This document shows positions 42,955 through 52,800 of a DNA stretch of 64,000 nucleotides, in pieces; position 1 is the first letter of the stretch, and the number at the start of each line of letters is the position of its first letter. Source of the DNA: Microbacterium sp. (GTDB lineage Bacteria; Actinomycetota; Actinomycetes; Actinomycetales; Microbacteriaceae); NCBI GenBank assembly GCA_013823625.1, contig PNMM01000002.1, positions 62,001 through 126,000 on the forward strand. Reading direction: 5' to 3'. A program made the position numbers and the translations under genes. A model generated the notes under the pieces. That model ran no database searches. It saw only the letters and a list, made by a program, of their open reading frames with translations, and was not told the DNA's origin.

Positions 42955-44463
42955 GCACTCGACGAAGTTGACGGCCAGGCCGCCCTCGCTCGTCTCTTTG
43001 TACTTGCGCGACATGTCGTCGCCCGTCTGACGCATGGTCTGCACGACGGTGTCGAAGCTGATGAGGTGCGTGCCGTCGCCGTGCATCGCCATGCGGGCCG
43101 CGGCCACGGCCTTGCCCGCGCCGATGGCGTTGCGCTCGATGCACGGCATTTGCACGAGACCGGCGACCGGGTCGCACGTGAGGCCGAGCGAGTGTTCCAT
43201 GGCGATTTCGGCGGCGTTCTCGATCTGCTCGTTCGTCGCGCCGAGAAGGTGAGCGAAGCCTGCGGCGGCCATCGACGCGGCCGAGCCGACCTCACCCTGA
43301 CACCCTGCCTCAGCACCCGAGATGCTCGCGTTCGATTTGATGAGCGCGCCCATGACGGCGGCGACGAGCAAGAACTCTTCGCGCGCGACATCGGCGTCGG
43401 CCACACCAATGACGTCGATCGCGTGCCGCATGACGGCGGGGATGATGCCCGCGGCGCCATTCGTCGGGGCGGTCACAACGCGACCACCCGCCGCGTTCTC
43501 TTCGTTCACGGCGATCGCGTAGGCCTGCAGCCACTCGAGGCTCGTGTCACGCGTCGGCTGCGCGTCAAGAGCCCGCAGGTTGTCGGCCATGCCCGCCGCC
43601 CGACGCGGAACCTTCAGCCCACCGGGCAAGATGCCCGTACTGCTCAGGCCGACGTCAATGCAGTCGTCCATCGCGCGCGCGATTGTGCGCAGGGCCGAGC
43701 TTGTTGCCGCCTCACCGCGCACGGCGGCCTCGTTCGCGCGCGCGAGCTGCGCGATGCTGAGCCCGTGCTCGCGGCACAAACGCAGTAGCTCGTCGGCAGA
43801 GTCGAAACGGTACGGCACCGCGAACGACGCACTCTCGTCGCCGTCATCGCCCTCGCGATCGACGAAGCCGCCGCCGACCGAGTAGTAGGTTTCGTCGGCG
43901 AGCACGGTGCCAGCGGCATCGCGCGCCGTGAGAGTCAGGGCGTTCGGATGCCGCGGCTTGAGCTCGCGCGGAGCGAAGCGCAGCCACGCGGCCGCGGTCG
44001 GCGTGCCGGCCGCGCCGCTGGCTGCGCTGGCCGTGCTGCTCTCGGCCTCGGTCGTCGCGCTCGCGCCCGTGGCGCGCACCGCGCCGGGCACCGCGTCGAC
44101 CGTCGGCACGATCGTGATGAGGTGTGTGCCACCGAGGCGCAGCATCCCGTTCGCAGCATCGGCGACCACGCGCTCGACGTCGTCGCGCGTGACGGTCTCG
44201 ACGGCACATCCGCTCAGTCCGGCGAGCACCGCGCCCGGAGTGCCGTGGCCGACGCCCGTCGACCCGAGCGAACCGAAGAGCACGCACTCGACGCTCGCCA
44301 CCTGGTCGAGCTGGCTTGCGAGCCCGTCGACGAAGGCGCGCGCCGCGCGCAGCGGTCCGACGGTGTGGGAGCTCGACGGCCCGATGCCGACCTTGAACAA
44401 GTCGAGGGCCGAGATGAAGGCGCGCTCGGCGAGTGGTGTGGCGAGGGCGATGGGGATGCTCAC
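42952..44463 (-). CDS. sdaA: L-serine ammonia-lyase, single-chain iron-sulfur type
   Basis: The enzyme deaminates L-serine to pyruvate using a [4Fe-4S] cluster. The 503-residue protein fuses the beta domain (DLFKVGIGPSSSHTVGPLRAAR near residue 20) and the alpha domain, with cluster cysteines visible in EAGCQGEVGSAASMAAAG, LTCDPVAGLVQMPCIERN and the C-terminal VEC. In the Legionella enzyme the C-terminal Cys enters the active site as a tail-in-mouth inhibitor. The start is GTG 44463 with AAGGAG five bases upstream. The C-terminal codons are repeated twice beyond the stop. Confidence 0.95.
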   Translation of the reverse strand: MSIPIALATPLAERAFISALDLFKVGIGPSSSHTVGPLRAARAFVDGLASQLDQVASVECVLFGSLGSTGVGHGTPGAVLAGLSGCAVETVTRDDVERVVADAANGMLRLGGTHLITIVPTVDAVPGAVRATGASATTEAESSTASAASGAAGTPTAAAWLRFAPRELKPRHPNALTLTARDAAGTVLADETYYSVGGGFVDREGDDGDESASFAVPYRFDSADELLRLCREHGLSIAQLARANEAAVRGEAATSSALRTIARAMDDCIDVGLSSTGILPGGLKVPRRAAGMADNLRALDAQPTRDTSLEWLQAYAIAVNEENAAGGRVVTAPTNGAAGIIPAVMRHAIDVIGVADADVAREEFLLVAAVMGALIKSNASISGAEAGCQGEVGSAASMAAAGFAHLLGATNEQIENAAEIAMEHSLGLTCDPVAGLVQMPCIERNAIGAGKAVAAARMAMHGDGTHLISFDTVVQTMRQTGDDMSRKYKETSEGGLAVNFVEC

Positions 44464-44686
44464 TGCGGCTCCTTGGCACGGGCCAGCCGACACTGCCACG
44501 GGTGGGGCAGCTGCTCGGCCGGGGGTGGGTCGACGGCACGCAGGATCCCGTGGTGCGGGCGCCCTCGAACCGCTGCGCCCATTCTGGCGCAGGTCGTTCG
44601 CGGCCGCACGAATCCCGCCGTGCGCGTATGCGCGGACCGGCGGGCGGGTTGCGCTGCCCGGCGCCCTCTCGTGGTGCGGTTTTTCG

Positions 44687-44735
44687 CGTTTGGTGCTAAA
44701 CGTTGAGCACCAGATGCGACGAACGGCACCAAACG
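44687..44735. repeat. Nested palindrome downstream of tRNA-Gln
   Basis: CGTTTGGTGC (44687-44696) pairs with GCACCAAACG (44726-44735), and a tighter stem TGGTGCT/AGCACCA (44691-44712) lies inside with AACGTT in its loop. The arm motif and the AACGTT centre match the palindrome behind tRNA-Leu at 780-817. It lies 24 bases past the tRNA 3' end. The rest of the 295-base gap to sdaA (44464-44686) shows only GC-rich short inverted repeats. Confidence 0.7.
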
Positions 44736-44758
44736 TGGCGGGGGACAGCGCGGCGTTG

Positions 44759-44830
44759 CTCCGCCCCCAGGATTCGAACCTGGACCTAACAGCTCCAAAG
44801 GCTGTCGTGCTGCCGTTACACCAAGGCGGA
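44759..44830 (-). tRNA. tRNA-Gln, anticodon UUG
   Basis: A full cloverleaf: acceptor TCCGCCT with GGGCGGA, anticodon stem ACAGC/GCTGT with loop CTTTGGA (anticodon TTG), T arm CCAGG-TTCGAAT-CCTGG, discriminator G. CCA is not encoded, unlike the tRNA-Leu of this window. Confidence 0.93.
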
Positions 44831-44956
44831 TCGCGCGAAACGCGCGCGTCTAGTCTGCCAGAGCGCGGGCGGCCTTCTGTGACGGATGGGCGCGGGATGC
44901 CCGCCCGCAGGTGCAAGCGCCGCCACTACTCGAACGGCTCTCAGCCGCTCGCCCGA

Positions 44957-44962
44957 GATAAT
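44957..44962 (+). promoter_or_regulatory. -10-like hexamer of marR-type gene
   Basis: GATAAT ends six bases before the ATG at 44969. Confidence 0.55.
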
Positions 44963-44968
44963 GGACAC

Positions 44969-45478
44969 ATGACCGCCCGCGACGAAGTCGACCGCATCGT
45001 CGCGGCGTGGCGCCGTGAACGGCCCGAGCTTGATGTTGAGCCGCTGCAGGTGCTGTCACGCGTCAGCCGCTTGGCGCGGCACCTCGACCTGGCGCGCAAA
45101 CAGGCGTTTGCGGCCTCTGATCTTGAGTCGTGGGAGTTCGACGTGCTCTCGGCGCTGCGCCGCGCGGGCAAGCCCTACGAGTTGAGCCCCAAGGCGCTGC
45201 TGCAGCAAACACTCGTGTCGAGCGGCACCATGACCAACCGCATCGACCGGCTCACGACCCGTGAGCTCGTCGAACGGCGCACCGACCCGAACGATGGGCG
45301 GAGCATCCGCGTGCGCATGACCGTCGAAGGCCGCGTGCGGGTTGATCGTGCGATGGACGCCCTCATGGTGAACGAAGAGGCGCTGTTGCAGCGGCTGAGC
45401 CGCGCCGACCAAGAGAAGCTCGCCGGGCTGCTGCGAACGCTCAGCACCGACTTCGATGACGAGGCCGGCGAGCTGTAG
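44969..45478 (+). CDS. MarR family transcriptional regulator
   Basis: The 169-residue protein has the winged-helix layout of MarR: helices around LSRVSRLARHLDLARKQ, the recognition region LSPKALLQQTLVSSGTMTNRIDRL and the wing RELVERRTDPNDGRSIRVRMT. MarR proteins are dimeric DNA-binding repressors that often respond to small aromatic ligands. No obvious target gene is divergent from it (the upstream neighbour is a tRNA), so its regulon cannot be guessed. Confidence 0.92.
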   Translation: MTARDEVDRIVAAWRRERPELDVEPLQVLSRVSRLARHLDLARKQAFAASDLESWEFDVLSALRRAGKPYELSPKALLQQTLVSSGTMTNRIDRLTTRELVERRTDPNDGRSIRVRMTVEGRVRVDRAMDALMVNEEALLQRLSRADQEKLAGLLRTLSTDFDDEAGEL

Positions 45479-45498
45479 CGACGCTCGCGAAGCGGCCG

Positions 45499-45897
45499 TT
45501 AGAAGAACGGCAGCAAGTTCGAGACGACCACGGCAATCACTCCGACGCCAGCCAGAATGGCGCCGAGCATGAGCAGCGCGCGGCCGTCGTGCGCCGGGTC
45601 ATCGAGGCGCGGCGATTCAGGGCGAGAGGGATGCACCCACACCGTGCGCGCATCGCCCACCGCCGGAATGGGGCCCGTGAGCGGCGACGCACTCTCGTGC
45701 ACGGTTCCCCCGTCACCGAACCAGCGCAGCTTCACGTCGTGCTCGTGCACGGTCGCGATGACCGCCCTCGCCGGGCGGTAGCGCTGGGCCCACGAGCGAC
45801 GGGCGAACCCCGATATCAGAAGGATGATGCCAACGGGCAGGGTGAGCCACGCAAAAGCCTCGGCCGCAATGGCGATGGCGTCGAGGGGCTCAGTCAC
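45499..45897 (-). CDS. DUF3592-like small membrane protein
   Basis: A 132-residue protein with one helix at about residues 10-32, a beta-rich loop of about 60 residues (RAVIATVHEHDVKLRWFGDGGTVHE, then VGDARTVWVHPSRPESPRLD) and a second helix near 110-130. The loop pattern, including a conversion-factor-like VWVHP segment, resembles DUF3592 proteins. The function is unknown. It is divergent from the gene at 45951. Confidence 0.65.
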   Translation of the reverse strand: MTEPLDAIAIAAEAFAWLTLPVGIILLISGFARRSWAQRYRPARAVIATVHEHDVKLRWFGDGGTVHESASPLTGPIPAVGDARTVWVHPSRPESPRLDDPAHDGRALLMLGAILAGVGVIAVVVSNLLPFF

Positions 45898-45903
45898 CCT
45901 CTC

Positions 45904-45909
45904 ATCGTA
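45904..45909 (-). promoter_or_regulatory. -10-like hexamer of the DUF3592-like gene
   Basis: TACGAT on the minus strand ends six bases before the GTG start at 45897. Confidence 0.55.
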
Positions 45910-45938
45910 GATGCCGCGCCAACCTCGGCACTGCCGAC

Positions 45939-45944
45939 TAGCAT
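45939..45944 (+). promoter_or_regulatory. -10-like hexamer of the gene at 45951
   Basis: TAGCAT ends six bases before the ATG. It is back to back with the DUF3592-like promoter within 53 bases. Confidence 0.55.
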
Positions 45945-45950
45945 CGCCGC

Positions 45951-46385
45951 ATGGGACTGTTCACGAAGTCGGGCCTGGGCGACGAGAGCCTGCCCAAAGA
46001 TGACCGCGGTTCGGGCTCGTTCGCTGACTATGTCGGCGTGCTTGTGCCCAAGAACAAGAAGGTCACGATTCGCCTCGCGAACAGCGATCCCTACCAAGAC
46101 GAGTTGGCCGCGCTGACCGAAGAAAACCCCGAGCTCATCGCCACCGCCACGCCCGCGCGCGGTATCGACGACGAGCGCGTCGACGCCCCGATCGAGGTGC
46201 GCATCTTCTCGGGTCGCCGCGTCAGCGGAGTCGTCGGCGTGATTCCGCGGGGGCTCGAGAGCGTCTACGACGAAGCGGTGCGCCGGCTCGACGGCCGCGG
46301 CCAGCAGCCGCGCATTCCCGTCGCCGTCGTGCACACCAAGAAGAGCGGCTACCGACTCGACCTGCTCATCGGGCTGACCAAGTAA
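45951..46385 (+). CDS. Soluble hypothetical protein, 144 residues
   Basis: It begins MGLFTKSGLGDESLPKDDRG and has a mixed alpha/beta composition (VTIRLANSDPYQDELAAL, PIEVRIFSGRRVSGVVGVIP, RIPVAVVHTKKSGYRLDLLI) with no signal peptide, membrane helix or cysteine. The central part faintly recalls HIRAN-type beta domains, but I cannot support that. It converges with the ABC-F gene, six bases apart. Confidence 0.7.
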   Translation: MGLFTKSGLGDESLPKDDRGSGSFADYVGVLVPKNKKVTIRLANSDPYQDELAALTEENPELIATATPARGIDDERVDAPIEVRIFSGRRVSGVVGVIPRGLESVYDEAVRRLDGRGQQPRIPVAVVHTKKSGYRLDLLIGLTK

Positions 46386-46391
46386 GGCTGG

Positions 46392-48209
<1,818 letters not shown>

Positions 48210-48215
48210 TCGTCG

Positions 48216-48221
48216 AGACTA
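48216..48221 (-). promoter_or_regulatory. -10-like hexamer of the ABC-F gene
   Basis: TAGTCT on the minus strand ends six bases before the GTG start at 48209. Confidence 0.55.
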
Positions 48222-48250
48222 CGGCGCGCAGGAGGGGTGCTTCGACCGGG

Positions 48251-48256
48251 CAGAAT
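48251..48256 (+). promoter_or_regulatory. -10-like hexamer of lspA
   Basis: CAGAAT ends six bases before the ATG at 48263, the same hexamer and spacing as glmU. Confidence 0.45.
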
Positions 48257-48262
48257 AGATGC

Positions 48263-48832
48263 ATGCACGAGCACACGGCCCACCATCACGCGATCGAGAC
48301 CCGACCCATCCGGAAGGTTCTGCCGTTCACGTTGCTGTGGGCAGCCGGCATCATTCTGTTCGACCAGGGCACGAAGTTCTGGGCCGAAGCCACGCTCGAG
48401 CTGGGTGTTCCCGTGCCGGTGATCGGCGAGGCGATTCAGTGGCGACTCGTCTACAACCCGGGTGCCGCCTTCGGCATCGGCGGCGAGTTCACCTGGATTC
48501 TCACGATCGTTGCGGCGCTCGCGGTCGTGGGCATCGCCGTCTTCGTCTCGCGCATCTCGAGTGTGCCGTGGGCGCTCGCGGCGGGCGCGATGCTGGGTGG
48601 CGCGATCAGCCACCTCGGCGACCGACTGTTTCGCGAGCCGGGCTTCGCACGGGGCGAGATCGTCGACTTCATCGACTACTTCGGATTATTCGTGGGCAAC
48701 GTGGCTGACATCGCGCTCGTCGGCGGCGCAATCGCCATGGTGCTGTTGAGCCTGATTGGGCTCAGCCTGAAATCACCCGCGCGCCGTGAACCGGCCCCGT
48801 CGCACGAAGAGCCGTCAAGCGAGACGCACTAA
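48263..48832 (+). CDS. lspA: Lipoprotein signal peptidase (signal peptidase II)
   Basis: LspA cleaves prolipoproteins after lipidation. The 189-residue protein has four transmembrane helices and the conserved blocks [53 protein letters not shown] (first catalytic Asp) and [11 protein letters not shown] (second catalytic Asp). A His-rich N-terminus precedes the first helix. It serves the several lipoproteins of this window. Its 3' end overlaps ispE tail to tail by 71 bases. Confidence 0.92.
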   Translation: MHEHTAHHHAIETRPIRKVLPFTLLWAAGIILFDQGTKFWAEATLELGVPVPVIGEAIQWRLVYNPGAAFGIGGEFTWILTIVAALAVVGIAVFVSRISSVPWALAAGAMLGGAISHLGDRLFREPGFARGEIVDFIDYFGLFVGNVADIALVGGAIAMVLLSLIGLSLKSPARREPAPSHEEPSSETH

Positions 48833-49697
48833 GCGCGACCTGAAGGTCGATCGCCGAATCGTTATCGGCGGCGAGAAACGCGACCGTCGGGCCCGAGCCT
48901 GACACGAGCCCGGCGAGAGCACCCTGCAGTTCTCCGAGTTCGAGCGTGGCCGCAAGGCTCGGCTGCAAGTGCAGCGCGGGCGCCTGCAAGTCGTTGTAGA
49001 GGTACTCGGCCAACTGGTGCGCATCGCCAGCCCGCAGGGCTTGCAGCACCTCGACGTCGACCATGGGCTGCTCGGGGGCCGGAGCGATGTCGTGCACGTG
49101 CCGCTCGCGGTGCCGATCAAGCTCGGCGTAGACCTGCGGAGTGCTGAGGCCGTCGTCGGCGAGCGCGAGCACCCAGTGAAACGTGCCCTGCGCGAGAGCG
49201 GGCGAGAGGCGGTCGCCACGACCCGTACCCACGGCCGTGCCGCCCATAAGCGCGAAAGGCACATCCGCCCCCAGCTGGGCAGCCAACTCGTGCAACTCGT
49301 CGCGGCCCACGTTGGTGCCCCACAGGTGGTCACACGCGACGAGGGTGGCCGCGGCATCCGCCGACCCCCCGCCCATGCCGCCCGCGATGGGAACGTGCTT
49401 TTCGATCTCGAGCGCGACTCCCCCGCGGTAGTCGGCCGCACGTGCGAGCAATCGGGCCGCCTTGATCGCGAGGTTCGAGCCGTCGGTCGCGAGACCGCTC
49501 GTGTCGATGGGGCCACTGAAGCGCACCGAGAAGTCATCGGCCGGGCGCGCGTAGACCTCTTCGTAGAGAGAGATGGCCTGATAGGCCGTGGCGACCTCGT
49601 GGTAGCCATCGTCGAGCAGCGAGCCGACCTTCATGAACACGTTGATCTTGCCGGGTGCTCGCACATGCACCACTCGGTCTGTTGCCCCCGTGCTCAT
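48762..49697 (-). CDS. ispE: 4-diphosphocytidyl-2-C-methyl-D-erythritol kinase
   Basis: IspE is a GHMP kinase of the non-mevalonate isoprenoid pathway. The 311-residue protein shows [14 protein letters not shown] at the N-terminus, the phosphate loop [17 protein letters not shown] near residue 105, and the C-terminal GHMP motif [13 protein letters not shown]. The promoter-like TAGGGT and a GGAG motif both lie just before the ATG. In many Actinobacteria ispE follows rsmA; here rlmC intervenes on the other strand. Confidence 0.95.
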   Translation of the reverse strand: MSTGATDRVVHVRAPGKINVFMKVGSLLDDGYHEVATAYQAISLYEEVYARPADDFSVRFSGPIDTSGLATDGSNLAIKAARLLARAADYRGGVALEIEKHVPIAGGMGGGSADAAATLVACDHLWGTNVGRDELHELAAQLGADVPFALMGGTAVGTGRGDRLSPALAQGTFHWVLALADDGLSTPQVYAELDRHRERHVHDIAPAPEQPMVDVEVLQALRAGDAHQLAEYLYNDLQAPALHLQPSLAATLELGELQGALAGLVSGSGPTVAFLAADNDSAIDLQVALSASRLTALRATGPVHGARVISG

Positions 49698-49703
49698 GGC
49701 TCC

Positions 49704-49709
49704 ACCCTA
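49704..49709 (-). promoter_or_regulatory. -10-like hexamer of ispE
   Basis: TAGGGT on the minus strand ends six bases before the ispE ATG. The GGTGGAG that follows could instead be a ribosome binding site. Confidence 0.45.
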
Positions 49710-49723
49710 GGCCAGCCCGCCGA

Positions 49724-49729
49724 TAGCCT
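49724..49729 (+). promoter_or_regulatory. -10-like hexamer of rlmC
   Basis: TAGCCT ends nine bases before the rlmC ATG, back to back with the ispE promoter. Confidence 0.45.
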
Positions 49730-49738
49730 GGGCCCACC

Positions 49739-50923
49739 ATGCAGTGCGACTACTTCGACGCCGGGCTCTGCCGCTCGTGCACGCTCATGGGGCAGCCCTA
49801 CCCCGAGCAACTCGCCGAGAAAGAAGCGCACGCTCGGCGCCTGCTGACGCCGTTTGGGGCGGATGCGCGCTGGCTCGCGCCCGTCGCGGGCGCCGAGAGC
49901 GGCTTTCGCGCCAAGGCCAAGATGGTCGTCGGCGGCACGGTCGCCGCGCCAACCCTCGGCATTCTCGACGGGGCCGGGCGGGGAGTCGATCTGCGCACCT
50001 GCGGCATCATCGCCCCGGGCATCCTCGCCGCGTTTCCGAGTCTCATCGCCGCGATCACGCGGGCGGGGCTCGAACCCTACGACGTTCCGGCTCGCTCGGG
50101 CGAGCTCAAGCACCTCATCGCGACCGAAGCCCCGAGTGGCGCGCTCATGGTGCGGTTCGTGGTGCGCAGCGAGAGCTCGGTGGCGAGCATCCGCGGGGTG
50201 CTGCCGTGGCTGCAGGATGCCCTTCCGCACCTGCGCGTCGTGACCGCCAACATCCACCCCGAGCACAAGGCCGTGCTCGAAGGCGAGGTCGAACACGTGC
50301 TCACCAAGCAGGCCGTGCTGCCGTTCACGGTCAACGACCTCGAGCTGCAGGTGCGGCCGCAGAGCTTCGTGCAGACCAACACGGCGATCGCCGCAGCGCT
50401 CTACGCGCAAGCGCGCGAGTGGGTCGACGAGCTCGACCCCCGCTCGGTGTGGGATCTGTACTGCGGGGTCGGCGGGTTCGCGTTGTCATGCGCGTCGCCG
50501 GGAGGCGACGCGACAGACCGAGCGTGGGCACCCCGAAGGGCGACGCGGTCAGTGCTCGGGGTCGAAGCGTCACCCGACGCCGTGGCGAGCGCCGAGCTGG
50601 CCCGCGACGCGCGGTTCCCGGCCGAGAGCGACCGGCAGCGCATCCGGTTCATCGCGGAGGACGCTACGGCGTTTGCCCTCGCGGCGACCGAGGTGCCTGA
50701 GCTCGTGATCGTCAACCCACCGCGGCGCGGCCTGGGCCCCGAGCTGGCCGAGTGGCTGCAGAAGCGCGGTCCGCGGCACGTGATCTACAGCAGTTGCAAC
50801 GCCGAGTCGCTCGCGCGCGACCTCGCCGTCATGCCGGGCTACCGGCTGCGGCGGGCGCGCGTTCTCGACATGTTTCCGCAGTCGACGCACTTCGAAGTCA
50901 TCACGCTGCTCGAGCGCGCCTGA
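49739..50923 (+). CDS. rlmC: 23S rRNA (uracil-C5)-methyltransferase RlmC
   Basis: RlmC methylates U747 of 23S rRNA using SAM. The 394-residue protein begins with iron-sulfur cysteines in MQCDYFDAGLCRSCT (RlmC-type N-terminus without a TRAM domain). It then has RPQSFVQTNTAIAAALYAQAREW, the SAM motif VWDLYCGVGGFAL, VIVNPPRRGLGPEL and YSSCNAESLARDLA with the catalytic Cys. A short insert of about 20 residues (ASPGGDATDRAWAPRRATRS) follows the SAM motif and is not typical. Confidence 0.9.
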   Translation: MQCDYFDAGLCRSCTLMGQPYPEQLAEKEAHARRLLTPFGADARWLAPVAGAESGFRAKAKMVVGGTVAAPTLGILDGAGRGVDLRTCGIIAPGILAAFPSLIAAITRAGLEPYDVPARSGELKHLIATEAPSGALMVRFVVRSESSVASIRGVLPWLQDALPHLRVVTANIHPEHKAVLEGEVEHVLTKQAVLPFTVNDLELQVRPQSFVQTNTAIAAALYAQAREWVDELDPRSVWDLYCGVGGFALSCASPGGDATDRAWAPRRATRSVLGVEASPDAVASAELARDARFPAESDRQRIRFIAEDATAFALAATEVPELVIVNPPRRGLGPELAEWLQKRGPRHVIYSSCNAESLARDLAVMPGYRLRRARVLDMFPQSTHFEVITLLERA

Positions 50924-50953
50924 CGCGCGCTGGTCAGGCGACGGATGCCGTGC

Positions 50954-51805
50954 TCACGCCGGCGCAGCCCGAGCAAGGCGCAAAAACTCGGGCAGTCCGA
51001 GCATCTCGCCCCGCGCGGTGGGGTCGAGCCCCGCCGACTCGAGCGCGGCGGTCGCGGCCGCTGACGAGCCGAAGAGTTCCGCGAGCGCCTGCCGCAGCAT
51101 CTTGCGACGCTGCCCAAACGCGGCGTCGACGAGCTCGCCCATACGTAGCCGCTCGGCCTCGGTGCCGGGCACCTCGTGCCGCGTCATGCCCACGAGCACC
51201 GAGTCAACGTTGGGCACGGGCCAGAACACCTGCCGGCTCACCTGGCCTTCGACGCGCCAGCGCCCGTACCACGCGGCCTTGATTGACGGGCCACCGTAGA
51301 CCTTTGATCCGGGTTCGGCCGCGAGTCGGTGCCCGACTTCGGCTTGCACCATGACGAGCACGCGACGAATCCCGGGCTCGAGAGCCAGCAAGTGCAGCAG
51401 CACGGGCACCGAGATGTTGTAGGGCAAGTTGGCGACGAGAGCCGTGGGGCGCAGGCCGCCCGGGGCATCGGGCACCGACGACACGCGCAGCGCGTCGGCA
51501 GTGACCACGGCGAGCGCGGCTTCTGGCTGCAGCTGGGCAACCGTGAGGGGCAGTTGGGTGGCGAGGCGAGCATCAACTTCGATGGCGACGACCGGATGCC
51601 CGGCCTCGAGCAATCCGAGCGTCAGCGACCCCAGCCCCGGGCCCACCTCGAGCACGGGCTCCCCCGGTTCAAGCGCCGCGGTCTGCACGATGCGTCGCAC
51701 GGTGTTGGCGTCGTGCACAAAGTTTTGGCCCAGCTTCTTGGTGGGCATGACGTCGAGCAGTGCCGCGAGGTCGCGCACTTCGGCGGGGCCGAGCAGGGCG
51801 CTCAT
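50954..51805 (-). CDS. rsmA: 16S rRNA (adenine1518/1519-N6) dimethyltransferase
   Basis: RsmA (KsgA) dimethylates two adjacent adenines near the 3' end of 16S rRNA during 30S maturation. The 283-residue protein has KLGQNFVHDANTVRRIV, SAM motif I VLEVGPGLGSLTLGLLE, the catalytic NLPY in ALVANLPYNISVPVLLHL and the C-terminal RRKMLRQAL. The start overlaps tatD by four bases. Confidence 0.96.
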   Translation of the reverse strand: MSALLGPAEVRDLAALLDVMPTKKLGQNFVHDANTVRRIVQTAALEPGEPVLEVGPGLGSLTLGLLEAGHPVVAIEVDARLATQLPLTVAQLQPEAALAVVTADALRVSSVPDAPGGLRPTALVANLPYNISVPVLLHLLALEPGIRRVLVMVQAEVGHRLAAEPGSKVYGGPSIKAAWYGRWRVEGQVSRQVFWPVPNVDSVLVGMTRHEVPGTEAERLRMGELVDAAFGQRRKMLRQALAELFGSSAAATAALESAGLDPTARGEMLGLPEFLRLARAAPA

Positions 51806-52791
51806 CGCTGGTCCGCCGAGGTGCTGAGATCGAGCGGGTTACCCGGCACCTCGGCCTCCGCAAAGACGGGGTGTGCATCCCACGAGCCGTAGACGAGCTC
51901 GGTGTTCGCACTCAGTTGCGCCGCGAGCTCGTCGACCTCGGCGCCCAGGTGCTCGGCAATCGCGCGCACCGTGTGCGGCAGCAGGTACGGCCCGTTCGGC
52001 CGACCGCGGTGCGGGTGCGGCGTCAAGAACGGCGCATCGGTTTCGACGAGCAGCAGCGAGCGGGGCAGCACGTCGAGCGCCTCGCGCAGATTGTGGGCGT
52101 TCTTGAACGTCACCGTGCCGGCCATGCTCGCGAACCAGCCGTGCTCGGCGCACAGGGTCGCGAGCTCGACGCCCCCGCTGAAGCAGTGGAACACCGTGCG
52201 CTCCGGCGCACCCACGCGCAGCAGCGTCGCCACGATGTCGTCGTGCGCGTCGCGGTCGTGAATCTGCAACGCCAGCCCGTGCTTCTTGGCGATGGCGATG
52301 TGGGCTTCGAAGGCGGCGAGCTGCGCTTCGCGTCCGCTGCCGGGCTCGGTGCGGAAGTAGTCGAGGCCCGTCTCGCCGATAGCGACCACGCGGGGCTGCG
52401 CGGCGAGCTCATCGATGACGGCGAGCGCGGCATCCAACTCGCCCGATTCGGCGAGCACCGGAGCCTCATTGGGGTGGATGGCGACTGCGGCGAGCACCCG
52501 AGGCTCGCGCGCCGCGACCGCGGCCGACCAGCGACTCGTGAGCACGTCAGTGCCCACCTGAACGACGCCGCGCACACCGACGGCCGAAGCGCGGTCGAGG
52601 TGCTCGCGGTAGTGCATGGGGTTCTCGCCGTCGGCGATCTCGAGGTGCGTGTGGTTGTCGTAGACCGGCACGGCGAGCGGCTCAGGGTTGGGCGGGTAGC
52701 TGAGGTCGCGCGTTGAGCCCTCCATGGTCGAGCGCGCGCGCACGTGCGCGTCGAGCCCGGCCGAGTCGAGCTGCGCAGGTTGCTCGGTCAC
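51802..52791 (-). CDS. tatD: TatD family metal-dependent hydrolase
   Basis: TatD-type enzymes are TIM-barrel metal-dependent nucleases or hydrolases. The 329-residue protein shows the metal-binding VYDNHTHLEI, VAIGETGLDYFR, QIHDRDAHDDI and VFHCFSGGVELA, and SLLLVETDAPFLTP. The first 40 residues before the barrel are a non-conserved extension, so the start could lie later. Usual actinobacterial order is metG-tatD-rpfB-rsmA-ispE; rpfB is missing here. Confidence 0.93.
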   Translation of the reverse strand: MTEQPAQLDSAGLDAHVRARSTMEGSTRDLSYPPNPEPLAVPVYDNHTHLEIADGENPMHYREHLDRASAVGVRGVVQVGTDVLTSRWSAAVAAREPRVLAAVAIHPNEAPVLAESGELDAALAVIDELAAQPRVVAIGETGLDYFRTEPGSGREAQLAAFEAHIAIAKKHGLALQIHDRDAHDDIVATLLRVGAPERTVFHCFSGGVELATLCAEHGWFASMAGTVTFKNAHNLREALDVLPRSLLLVETDAPFLTPHPHRGRPNGPYLLPHTVRAIAEHLGAEVDELAAQLSANTELVYGSWDAHPVFAEAEVPGNPLDLSTSADQR

Positions 52792-52800
52792 GGCAACCGG

